64,000 bases of DNA from the NCBI RefSeq assembly GCF_000004075.3, contig NC_026657.2, positions 4,278,001-4,342,000 on the forward strand, written 5' to 3'. The notes below the pieces were generated by a model. The model was not told where the DNA came from. It searched no databases and was given only the letters and a program-made list of their open reading frames with translations. Source of the DNA: Cucumis sativus (lineage: Eukaryota; Streptophyta; Magnoliopsida; Cucurbitales; Cucurbitaceae). Shown here piece by piece: positions 11,223-21,600 of this stretch. Position 1 is the stretch's first letter; each line of letters begins with the position of its first letter. A program made the position numbers and the translations under genes.

Positions 11223-13526
11223 ATGTTCATCCACTTTAGAAAAATTGCGACTTCATTAAAACCCAAGTTCTCAAATTCCCTCAACAAGCTTTATTCCCAT
11301 CTGCCATTGAAATTGAAGCATTCCCCTGAGCTCAACCTGCCGTCTCAACATTCTCCAGAAACCCTCACAAGTTCCCAACTCAAGGCTCTAGTTCTCAGTC
11401 GTTTCTCCCATGGGAAGTTCGTCGACCTTTTTCAAAATGTCGTTGCCTCTCCCTCCGTTCTTCTCACTGCCTCCCAAAACCTCATCACTCCGCCATTCAG
11501 TAATGCCCCCGATTCCTTACCCCTTTTCGATTTGGTCTCCAAATGCTTTTCGGTCGAGGTCATGGCTCGGGAGCTCTCTGAAAATCGTTTTGATGTTGGA
11601 GCTTGCTGTGTTCCGATGGCACCATTGGAAGAGAAAGGTGAGTCTCTGCTTTTACCGAATTTAAAATTGAAGGTTTTAATTGAGGCTATTAGGATGGTGA
11701 TGGAAATTGTTTATGACGAACGATTTGTAACTTTCTCTTACGGTGGGCGTGTCGGTATGGGGCGACACACTGCGATTAGGTACCTGAAAAACTCGGTGCA
11801 AAACCCTAGTTGGTGGTTTACTGTTGCATTTCGTCGCAAAAAGTTTGAATCTGTACATGTAAATACGTTGTGTTTATTGATGCAAGAGAAAATTAAGGAT
11901 GATATTCTGATTTATATGTTAAGGAAACTGTTTGAAGTGGAAGCAATTCAAATTGAATTGGGTGGTTGTTATTTAGGAAGGGGTTTCCCTCAGGAAAGTG
12001 GTTTGTGTTCCATCTTGTTAAATATATACTTCAATGGCTTTGATAAGGAAATTCAACGAATTCGACTCCAAAAAATTGAAGAAAATCCTAAGTTCAATCT
12101 GGATGAGATTGTTTCTTTTCATAATCCAGTAAAAATATATGCTGTTAGATATCTGGATGAGATATTAGTTATAACGTCAGGGTCAAAGATGCTAACAATG
12201 GAGTTAAAAAGCCAGGTCCTAAAGTATTTAGAAGGGAATTTAGAACTGGAAGTCGATCGAATGAATACTGCGATTCATAGTGCTGTCTCAGAGAAAATTG
12301 GTTTCTTAGGAATGGAACTACGGGCTGTACCACCGTCAGTTCTACATCCACCAATGTCAGAGAAGGCAATCAGGGCAAGGAAGAAGTACCTTAGACAGAA
12401 GGAAGTTAGAGCAATAGAATTGAGAAATGCCCGTGAGAGAAATAGGAAAAAATTGGGATTGAAGATATTGAGTCATGTGTTCAAGAAATTCAAGAGAACT
12501 GGTGGGTTCAAATCTGAATTTCAAATTGAGAAGGAAGTTAGAAGTATCTTCAGAAACTGGGCCGATGAAGTGGTGCAAGATTTCTTTGAGTCCTCTGAAG
12601 ATCATGCAGAGTGGCACCGTGTGCTGTCAGCAGGTGACTTCCTCTCTTTAAAACACATAAGAAATCAATTGCCAGAAGATCTTGTGAATGCTTATGATAG
12701 GTTTCAAGATCAAGTAAACAAGCACTTGAATCCTGTAAAGTTTAAAAAGGAAAAGGCTCGGGAGGATGAAGAGAAAAGATTGGAGGAAGAAGAACTATAT
12801 GCCAAAAGAACAGTTGACGACTTAACAAGGCTATGCATCAAAGTTGATGCTCCTATAGAGCTTGTTAGGAAGGCAGTCAGGATGGTTGGGTTTACAAACA
12901 ACATGGGTCGCCCTCGGCCAATCAGCTCACTCATTGTTCTTGAAGATGCTGATATTATCAAGTGGTATTCTGGTGTAGGAAGACGGTGGTTAGACTTCTT
13001 CTGCTGTTGTCATAACTATAAGATGGTCAAAACTGTTGTAACTTACCACTTAAGGTTTTCTTGTATTTTGACATTGGCAGAAAAGCATGAATCAACCAAA
13101 CGAGAAGCCATGAAACATTACAGTAAGGATTTGAAAGTCTTCGATCTGAATGGCAATGAAGAAATGCACTTCCCAACAGAAAAAGAAGTTAAGATGTTGG
13201 GAGAAAGAAATCTTGCAGACCCGTATCCTGTTGATGGTGCTTTATCTTTGCTTCTGATTAGGTTAGCCACTGATGAAGCTTCCTATCCTTGTATTGCTAA
13301 TTTTTGCAATAGAACAAACTCTATTTTATACCGTGTCCGATTACTGCAAAGGACTCTGAATGTCAATCCATCTGATGGAGTGGAATGGGTGAGAGGGATG
13401 GGAGTGATTCATGAAAGTTTAAATCAGAGATGCCTCCCTCTTTGTGCTGATCACATTAGTGATTTATACATGGGGAAAATTAACCTTCAAGACTTGGATT
13501 GCACCTTATCATTGGATATGGACTGA
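11223..13526 (+). CDS. Nuclear-encoded mitochondrial group II intron maturase, nMAT3/nMAT4 class
   Basis: A 767-residue protein in one coding exon. The N-terminus (MFIHFRKIATSLKPKFSNSL) is basic with no acidic residue, a good mitochondrial presequence. A degenerate reverse-transcriptase domain covers about 150-400: GGRVGMGRHTAIRYL, the GRGFPQESGLCSILLNIYF block, and VRYLDEILVITSGSK, where the catalytic YADD is YLDE (residues 310-313), so polymerase activity is unlikely. Domain X, the RNA-binding maturase part, is clear at about 580-650 (DADIIKWYSGVGRRWLDFF, AEKHESTKREAMKHYSKDL). The C-terminal extension with YPCIANFC and CLPLCADH (737-744) is an endonuclease-domain remnant, which separates it from nMAT1/nMAT2. 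The family supports splicing of mitochondrial nad introns. Choice between nMAT3 and nMAT4 is not settled. The start follows a 5' UTR intron whose sequence recurs before RID1. Confidence 0.93.
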   Translation: MFIHFRKIATSLKPKFSNSLNKLYSHLPLKLKHSPELNLPSQHSPETLTSSQLKALVLSRFSHGKFVDLFQNVVASPSVLLTASQNLITPPFSNAPDSLPLFDLVSKCFSVEVMARELSENRFDVGACCVPMAPLEEKGESLLLPNLKLKVLIEAIRMVMEIVYDERFVTFSYGGRVGMGRHTAIRYLKNSVQNPSWWFTVAFRRKKFESVHVNTLCLLMQEKIKDDILIYMLRKLFEVEAIQIELGGCYLGRGFPQESGLCSILLNIYFNGFDKEIQRIRLQKIEENPKFNLDEIVSFHNPVKIYAVRYLDEILVITSGSKMLTMELKSQVLKYLEGNLELEVDRMNTAIHSAVSEKIGFLGMELRAVPPSVLHPPMSEKAIRARKKYLRQKEVRAIELRNARERNRKKLGLKILSHVFKKFKRTGGFKSEFQIEKEVRSIFRNWADEVVQDFFESSEDHAEWHRVLSAGDFLSLKHIRNQLPEDLVNAYDRFQDQVNKHLNPVKFKKEKAREDEEKRLEEEELYAKRTVDDLTRLCIKVDAPIELVRKAVRMVGFTNNMGRPRPISSLIVLEDADIIKWYSGVGRRWLDFFCCCHNYKMVKTVVTYHLRFSCILTLAEKHESTKREAMKHYSKDLKVFDLNGNEEMHFPTEKEVKMLGERNLADPYPVDGALSLLLIRLATDEASYPCIANFCNRTNSILYRVRLLQRTLNVNPSDGVEWVRGMGVIHESLNQRCLPLCADHISDLYMGKINLQDLDCTLSLDMD

Positions 13527-14040
13527 ATGTAGTTCACGTTACTTTTGAGTTTCTTTCATCCTCCATGTCGACAAGATGGTATCATGACGTCTTAGCCACC
13601 CCTCCTTTGTGTGCCAATCTGGACTGTAAACAAATTATTCAATTCAACGAATGTTGGTGAACTGATGGCCATTTCAAGGAGGCAAAAGGGGTGTGAACAG
13701 ACTATTTATGGAGAAGGCAGGAGTAGAGAGACTTTGAGAGAGAGAAAATACGAAGTAACTTCTTGAGCCTGCATTATTCTCTCTTATTTGTAGGGAGTTA
13801 TTGAAAGAATGAACATCTTTTGTGTACCCTTCGATAGGATCCATTTGTAGGATATTTCATTCATCAGTGAATCGTTTCTTAAAAACTGAAGAAAGTGGTT
13901 CACTGTTCTGGAAGCCATGTACAGGCTCATCTCATGGAAAGATTGAATTATATCATTTGGTCTCTGAGGTTTAGAGTTAGATTTTAGTTTTTTGGTTTTT
14001 CATATATTCTCGACTATGCTGTAGAGGCAATTTATTTGTT
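13527..14040 (+). other. Probable 3' UTR and downstream flank of the maturase gene
   Basis: No open frame. The sequence is gene-like in composition up to about 13900. No perfect aataaa signal was confidently assigned. Confidence 0.4.
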
Positions 14041-14260
14041 ATTCTTAGTTCTCATGTTTTTACTAGTTTGTATGGATATAACGAGGGCACCAAAGGGTCG
14101 TCAACCTAGTTAAGATATCCGAGTACGTCTACTGATCCATAAGTTATCTTGCTCATTGTATAACTCTCTTGTTCCTTTGAGCTTTTGTCTCAATTTATGA
14201 TCATTAATAAAAGAGACTCGTTTCCCTTCCAAAAAAAGATATGGTCCTTGAAGCTTCAGA
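14040..14260 (+). mobile_element. Short LINE 3' end
   Basis: Contains the signature gtcaacctagttaagatatc (14100-14119) within acgagggcacc...gagtacgtctactgatcc, also found at 21621-21672 (minus strand, directly behind a LINE ORF2 end) and twice at 28497-28598. It ends with attaataaaagagactcg, like the LINE tail near 21530. Severely 5' truncated, as is common for LINEs. Confidence 0.55.
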
Positions 14261-14841
14261 AGATACTTTTAGAATCTCTGAAGTTCAGAAAAATGTTCAA
14301 GATAATCCCCACAGTTTTTTCTTCTTTGTTTGTTCCTACTGATATGGAAAATTTTCAGCCCATTCTGCTTTCATTTTTGTCATAGCTTCAATTATTCTTT
14401 TATATTTTGTTGTTACGAGATGTTATTTATTGGGCTCCTGGTGAATTGATCAATCGTGGCCGCAATCTTCTCCAGCATTGGCAAGTACCCTCTGGAGGGG
14501 GAGAAGAAACTGGTGGGAGCGGGAAGGGTGGAGATGACAAGAGAGAAGGAAAAATATCACATAAGCCCAAATAAACTTTTAAAAATTAGCAAAAAAACAT
14601 GCCACATCAATGATCCATTAATCAACTAATCGTGACTTTAGAGTCCATTTAGAAATATTTTCCCATCCTAAAGGATTGAGGTGTTTTTGGGATGAAAAGT
14701 GCATTTTGCCCTAGTTTAAATTCTCCAAATTTTATGGACTAAAAGTGCATTTTGCTAGTTTATATGATTGGAAGGTAGCTAGTGGATATAGTTGAGTAAA
14801 TTATTAATTGTTATTCTTTGGGAGTTTGAGTTTATATTGTG

Positions 14842-15375
14842 GATTGACTTATTGATTGTAATTCTTTCTGAGTTTGCTAGTTAATGAATATCACGGGTAA
14901 AACATCTAAAAAAAAATGTGTGCAATGTGATTATGTTTAAATAACTGTTCCTGTTCCTGTTCCTGTTCCTTGTAATATGGTTTTACCTTTGCTTCAATAA
15001 CCAGGAACTCAAACAAAAAGGAGGCAGTTAAAGAGAAACCAATTCCAGAGTTTGTTGGTTTTTCTTCCAGCTAACGTACGTGACAATCAAGAGCTTTTAT
15101 TAAACTCAAAAGTCATAAATGTCAGAACATTAAGTTGCATAGGATTCATGTTGATACTAGATATAAGAGATAATGAAAGTTGGCTTAATAAAGTGCGTAC
15201 TTGATGTATCGGAAAGTTCCTATTCTTTCATATTCAGGTCCTCCGATCCTCTGGGGTCTGACCAAACAATTAGGCAAGGAGCATGGTGGCCACCAACAGG
15301 AATTTGTGGTTGCCCTTCAAACTTCAAAGAGAACTCACTTCCATGTCCAACAATTTCACTACACTCCTTTTGCGA
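14842..15375 (+). pseudogene. Decayed duplicate of the NDUFAF2 3' end (exons 8 and 9)
   Basis: It aligns with about 8570-9110. The copy of exon 8 (15005-15049) keeps the full 45 nt and reads NSNKKEAVKEKPIP in place of NSNEKEADQEKPIP, but the splice donor gtaagt has become gtttgt. The copy of exon 9 starts at 15238 behind the same tattcag acceptor. The conserved end GTWQPPT is GAWWPPT and the stop codon TGA is GGA (15299-15301), so the frame runs on to about 15463. No copies of exons 1-7 are visible. A GTTCCT repeat (14947-14970) has expanded in this copy. Non-functional by inference. Confidence 0.85.
14947..14970 (+). repeat. Hexamer microsatellite (GTTCCT)4
   Basis: Four perfect units. The parental position near 8692 has only one partial unit. 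Confidence 0.9.
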
Positions 15376-15699
15376 TTTTTGTCATTATTTGTTAAATGTG
15401 AGAAGGGGGTGTTTGAGAATATGTTTTTGCTTTTATGGAAATCGGCTCAAATTTTCAAATTGATAATACAAATGGATGTTAGTTGAGTTATACTCATGTT
15501 GGTGTTGAAAATAGTATAACATGTCTCAATTGAAGTTTTTGTCTAAAATCTTATATTTTAGCACAAACTTATAAGATATAAATCTTAATTCTCGAGTGAA
15601 TGAATAGTTGAATCTAAAATAAAATGTGCATTTATTAGTTTGGATGGATTTAAGATGACAATGTAATTATCTAAATATTCCTAACCTTGTGTTGTGGGT

Positions 15700-18240
15700 A
15701 AAGGAAATTCTTCTATTTTAGGTTTTTTAGTCCAAAAATAACACTTAATTGTCATTTCATTCTTTCATGTTATATCTTATATGGTTAAAACTAAAATAAT
15801 TTTCTTCCCAAATAACATTTGTTTTTTTTGTTTATGTAATTTCAAAATTTTCAAAAAATGTATAAGTCCATCAGATTTGATTAATAGTTCTAAATGATCG
15901 TTGGATCAATTTGACTGTTAGTTGATTAAATTAGTATGTTTTTTTTTTTTTCATATGAACATTTTGAATATCCGTCAAACAAAACAAACTTTGAAGATAA
16001 GTAATGTCTTCAAACATTAGGAAATGGTAATCACATTTTGGAAAAACTTTTTTTTTTGGGTGTATTCCAAATATATCCTAATTCAACTTTTTCTAATTAA
16101 AAAAAACAAATCACATCTTTAAAAAAAAGGAAAATGTGTAACTCAATAAATACATAAATAAATAAAGTTGATCACTTACTATATATAAGTTTTGTGAAGT
16201 GCCCTATAAAATAATTGTGAGAGTATATAGTTAGTACATGTCTAATAATGATTATTTTTAATACAATAATTACAAGATGTACGTTAAACTAATTTAAGTA
16301 ATCTTGGTTTTAATGTTAATTTTGAAAGGATTAAAATAAATTTTATCTTTGTTTAAAATCATTCTAAAATACACTTTTGATTGCTTAAGATAATTAAATA
16401 TTTATTTTCACACATTTAAATGTACTTGTTATAGTATTAATTGTTTGAAAGATTAAAAATATTTTTCGAGTGATTTTAAAAATGACAAGAGTAGTTTTGA
16501 CTAATTTTGAAACCTCTCCTAAATAGTTCATTTAGATTGTCAATTTTAATGTTTATACAATAAGCTCTTGCTAATTATATTTGTATCAATATAATTATAA
16601 ATGTATTTCAGTTAAATAACCACTTGTTTATGTGCTTGTACAATTATTTTCATCAAAGGTTGTTCTAAGTGTTTGTTTAATTTGCGTGCATGGCAGCAAA
16701 AAAGAGAAGTTGTGTTCGTTTAGTTTACGTGCATGATAGAAAATAACACAAAAAAAATGTATGAAAATTAATGATTATTTATTATTGAATTAATCGATAT
16801 GACCAAAACTCGAAGTTAGTTTTTAAGTACTCAAAGCATGCTTACCAGGTAAGTGATCCAAATACAACTCAATTTTAACTAAATCAACATTCTGCCTTCA
16901 ATATTTTGTTGTATTCTATTAAACTATTCTGAAGCAAAATATTAAAAATACTTCAAAATTTTAAACTTATATTATTTTTCATATTTAGAATATAAAATCA
17001 TTGTCTAGAAATCAAATGTGATCGTTAATAAAAACTGTGGTTTAAGAGCCAATTAAATACACACACTATTAACAACGATAGAAAGTTTAATGTTAATTAA
17101 ACTTCATGTTATGACAAACGTGATTTGTAATCTATATTTATAATGTATTATTTTACTTTAAACTTTAATTTATTAATACCAAAGTTAAACATGTTTGGTT
17201 GAAAATAGGGAAGTTTTTCGTTTTGAATGTATTTACATTAGTGATATTTGATTGCTTAATTGTTACGTTAAATGAATTTATAAATAGTAAAAACAAATTA
17301 TAATTAGTAGTAATTTTAGAATAAGTAATTGTATAACAAATTTTTGAAAAACTTGCAAATATGTCAAACTCTATATGCAATAACGAAAGTAAACTTCTTT
17401 CGTTGATAACATATATGATCTAACAATTAAACTTAAGTGATAAATTTTTATCATTTTTAGACTCTAATATATTTTACTAAAAGTAAGATACTCTTGATCA
17501 AACTTTGTTTTATTTTATAATAATCCCAAATTCCAAAAAGAAAAAAATGAATTGTAACTCGATCCTTATCCTACCGTTTAATTTGTAATTTTAATGATAA
17601 TTAGATGAAATTAACTTTTTTAGAATGCAATTTCAAAATAGCTAAGTGTAATTAAAAATATATAAAAAATAAAAAAATTGAAATAATTGATTTTGCTTGT
17701 ATTCCATGATTAGTATTCAAAATTTAAATTTGGTAACAGAAAACTATACCAAAATTACTTTGTTACTATCCACATTTTACATTATTATTTAATATAATTA
17801 TATATGATAAATTGTTTTAAGTAATTATATAATTATCTAAAATTTAAGTTTATCAAATGAAAAAGTTTAGAAAGTAATTTATTAAGAATCTTTATTTAAA
17901 AAATAGTAAATTTTATAAAAATATTTACAAATTATATGGCAAATTATGCTATAGACTTTCGTTAATAAAATCTAAAATTGGATGATAATTTGTAAATATT
18001 TTAATTTATTTTTCTATTTAAAAAACCACAAAAAAATTATCTTTTACGTTATCATTGGAGAAATAAATATAATTTTATATGGTAAATTATTTTATTTGAT
18101 GAGGAAGTAATTATACGGTAAAAATTTACTTGTCACAATACACGAATTCACAATAGTTTTACCTAATCTATTTTTTGTTTGGCATTATTTTTTTGAAATA
18201 TCGTATTAAAAGAAAAAAAATTAAAATTTCCGGCCCTAGC
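15700..18240. other. AT-rich spacer, nothing recognised
   Basis: About 2.5 kb of very AT-rich sequence with homopolymer runs and no frame above about 70 codons. The left edge (15560-15690) still resembles 9890-10020 from the parental block. Composition changes abruptly at about 18230, where the GC-richer RID1 promoter and leader begin. Confidence 0.6.
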
Positions 18241-18445
18241 AGCAGCACCTTCATACTTCGTACTACCAGCGGCCAGCAGAACGCGATTCCGGCAGCTTGG
18301 TGACCTTTTCCACTTAACCGCGGCAGAAGGTTTGCAACTCTCTGCCTTGGTTGCCTACCATCTCCACTATCCTGTTTGCTTTCAACCTCTTTCCTTCGCC
18401 GTTTTAACCTTCCATTTCCAGCTTTCGATTCCCTTCTCTAACCTG

Positions 18446-18608
18446 GTATGTGAATTCAATTCTTGATTTATTACAGTCTTTTTTCTTCTGTTTTGTTCAT
18501 GTAACATAAAAGCTGTAGATTTTCTTGGGTAAAACCAAGTTTTTGTGTGTTTGTGTAATTGATAACCGTGTTCTTTTGTTTTTGTTTCTATTTTCCTTTT
18601 TGCTACAG
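18446..18608 (+). other. 5' UTR intron of RID1
   Basis: Donor acctg/gtatgtg and acceptor ttgctacag/ggaaATG. The donor-proximal 85 nt and the preceding exon end (ctttcgattcccttctct) align with the maturase leader at 11060-11185, including the shared block ttctgttttgttcatg. Confidence 0.65.
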
Positions 18609-18612
18609 GGAA

Positions 18613-21600
18613 ATGGAAAGACAGGGACTCGATGCCAAGGTCTCAACTAACGATTGCAAGAGTGAAAATGTCTCCAGGCATGCACTTTTACTTCTGGCCT
18701 CTTTTTCTCTTGTATTTTCTTTGTTTTTGTTTGCTCACAGATTACAATGTACAAGGACAAGTAAATTATATATATATATATATAAAAGGTTAAGAAAGAA
18801 GACGGATTGGAGTGCACAACTTTGGCTTTTCATGTTTTGGTAGTAGTTTCAGTGACTTGATTTTGGTTGCTATGCAGGAAGCGAAAACTTGCAGAACATA
18901 GAAAGTCACTTCCAGTAGCTTCCGGTATTAAGCTAAATTCTTTTGCACTTCGTTTCTAAGTTAGTTTCTTTTTTTTTCCCAAGTTCCTAAGGTTTGTTCT
19001 TTTCTATTATGTGCTCAGTTGAAAGTTCGCTCATGCAAGAGGTGCTTAGAAACGATACATTGATTATCGTTGGTGAAACTGGGAGTGGAAAAACGACGCG
19101 TGAGATTTTATCCTCTGTTTATAAATGTTATAACCGAATTTTATTACCTTATTTATTATGCTAAATAATTTGTTTTCGATATATTTTAGAAATACCACAG
19201 TTCCTGTTTAATGCTGGATTTTGTCGAGATGGCAAAGCTATAGGGGTGACCCAACCTCGGCGTGTTGCTGCTGTAACTGTGGCAAAAAGAGTCGCCGAGG
19301 AATGTGGTGTTGAAGTGGGGCAAAAGGTTGGGTATTCTATCAGATTTGAGGATGTAACTTCTAGTTCCACAAGAATCAAGTACATGACAGATGGTCTACT
19401 GCTAAGGTACAATATTGAAACACTGCCTTCGTTTCCAAAATGTAATTTCAGTGGATGCGAAGACAAGGATTTATTTCTATTTTTTTTGTTATTATTATTT
19501 TTCATTTGATCCTATATTTCTTTCTCGTCTTTCTGTATTCTTATGTTGAAGGTGATACTTGATTTTGAATTTCTGTTGTTTCCCTTCTCTTGTTCCATGT
19601 AATATATTTTTTTCCCCATATAACTTATTACAGATAGGGATAGGTGATAAATAAGTTTGTTAGGTTATTATACATGAAGTGGATTTCTTTATTAGCATAC
19701 TAATTGCGGCTCTTTGAGATTTAGATATCTTAAGGTAAATGTGGACCTTTTGTAATTTTCTAAATTAGTTATCATGTTGCTTTCATAAATTTTCAGGGAG
19801 GCATTGTTGGACCCTTATCTTTCAAGATATTCAGTTATCATTGTTGATGAAGCTCATGAGAGAACGGTTAATACTGATGTATTGCTAGGATTTTTGAAAA
19901 AAGTGCAGAAAACAAGATCTAGGTCTTTGAATGACTCTTTTAATACAGAGAATATGAATACTAATGGCAAATTAGAAAAGGGAAATAATGGCAAATATGT
20001 AAGTTCCCTCAGGCAACATCGAGGAAGAAAACTGCATCCATTGAAGTTAATTATCATGTCTGCCAGCTTAGATGCACGACTTTTTTCTGAGTACTTTGGT
20101 GGTGCAAAGGCTTTTCGTGTCCAAGGCCGTCAATATCCAGTAGCTATATCTTATACTCGTAAGCATGTATTAGATTATACGGAGGCCACTCTTATTACTA
20201 TATTTCAGGTAGAGTGATTAAATTCTCACCTCGGATCTCCATATGCAATTGAGCTCAAGATTTTTTTTTAGTATAGCGATGCATTTTTTAATTATTATAT
20301 ATATATTTTTATTAACAAGGGACCAAACCTCACCGAAGGTTGTTAGAACCCTCTAAAAATTCTATTTTTTATTTTCTTTCAAGGTCCTCGTATAATATGT
20401 TAAAAGTTCACAGAGTACAAAAAGTGACCTTTTCCACAAAGGGAGATGAATGAGAAGCTCCTCCATTGTGGAGCTGCAACCTCTAGTTCAATCCTAGCTA
20501 AAGTTGAACGTCTCAAATGAACAACTCCACACCAGCCTAGCAAAATCATAAGACCATTGTGAAGTATAAAACTTTGTCCCCTTTGTACCTTCTTTAGGAT
20601 TTTGATCTTTTAGAGTAAAGAGAAGATGGAGAAGTTGGAAGAGGAAGGGCTCACATGACAACGAAAGAATGAGCTATAGGAAGACCCTTCAACAGGACTA
20701 GGGCTCCAAAGACAAAATTCCATTCTCCCCTTGGAAAAAAAATCCTCCAACATGGCTAAAGGGACCACCTAAGAAGCACAAGTGTGTTGTTTTTCTACAA
20801 AGTGTTTGTTTCTGATATGTGGTTGGACATGAGTATGTCAAGATACACACAAAAATTTGACATTTTCTTAATTAAAAAATAAAAATTTGAACATGTGATG
20901 GACATGCATATAGACACACCGGGGATACACATAGACACACCGGGAATACACATAGACACATAAAATACCCAAACCTTTCAAATAGGTAGTGACAATGGGG
21001 AGTGGTGGTTTGCGATGACGTTGTCAAAGGTGATGGCAAAGCGGTGATGAAGGAAGAGAGATAAAAAATGAATGTGGGGGAGAGAGGGAGAATCAAGGGG
21101 AGGGGGAAGAGGGGAAGAAAAGAATTGTGGGGTAGGGGTATAAAATAAACAATTTTTAGGGTTATGGTTTTTTCTTTATATGGGCTTTGGTCTTTTGTCT
21201 TTATGGGTTTATGCTCCAATTCGATTGCCACTTAAAAATTCTTATTTGTTTATTTTATTTATATTTTAGTTATTGTTAGTACTTAATGTCCTTGACATGT
21301 CTGTGTCCTACATTTTTTTTGAGAAATTGGTTCCTCGTTGTGTCCATGTCCTTGCTTCTTAGGGGACCACAATATTGCTATCAGTCTCTGCATACCAAAT
21401 AGGTCTTATTTTACTCGATTGGAGTCATTTCCTGTTGTTGGGCTCTTTTTTAGGGGCTTGATTATTGTTGTATGCCTTAGGCGCGTGCACACACACATTT
21501 ATATTTTTTTAAAAAGGAGACAATCTTCTTTATTATTAATAAACTCAATGTATAAGAGAGCTATACAATGAGAATAATAGGGAAGCCAAGAAAAGAGGGA

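Noticed and set aside
15173..15463. 96-codon frame as a new gene
   Set aside because: It is the read-through frame of the decayed NDUFAF2 exon 9 copy, continuing after loss of the stop codon.
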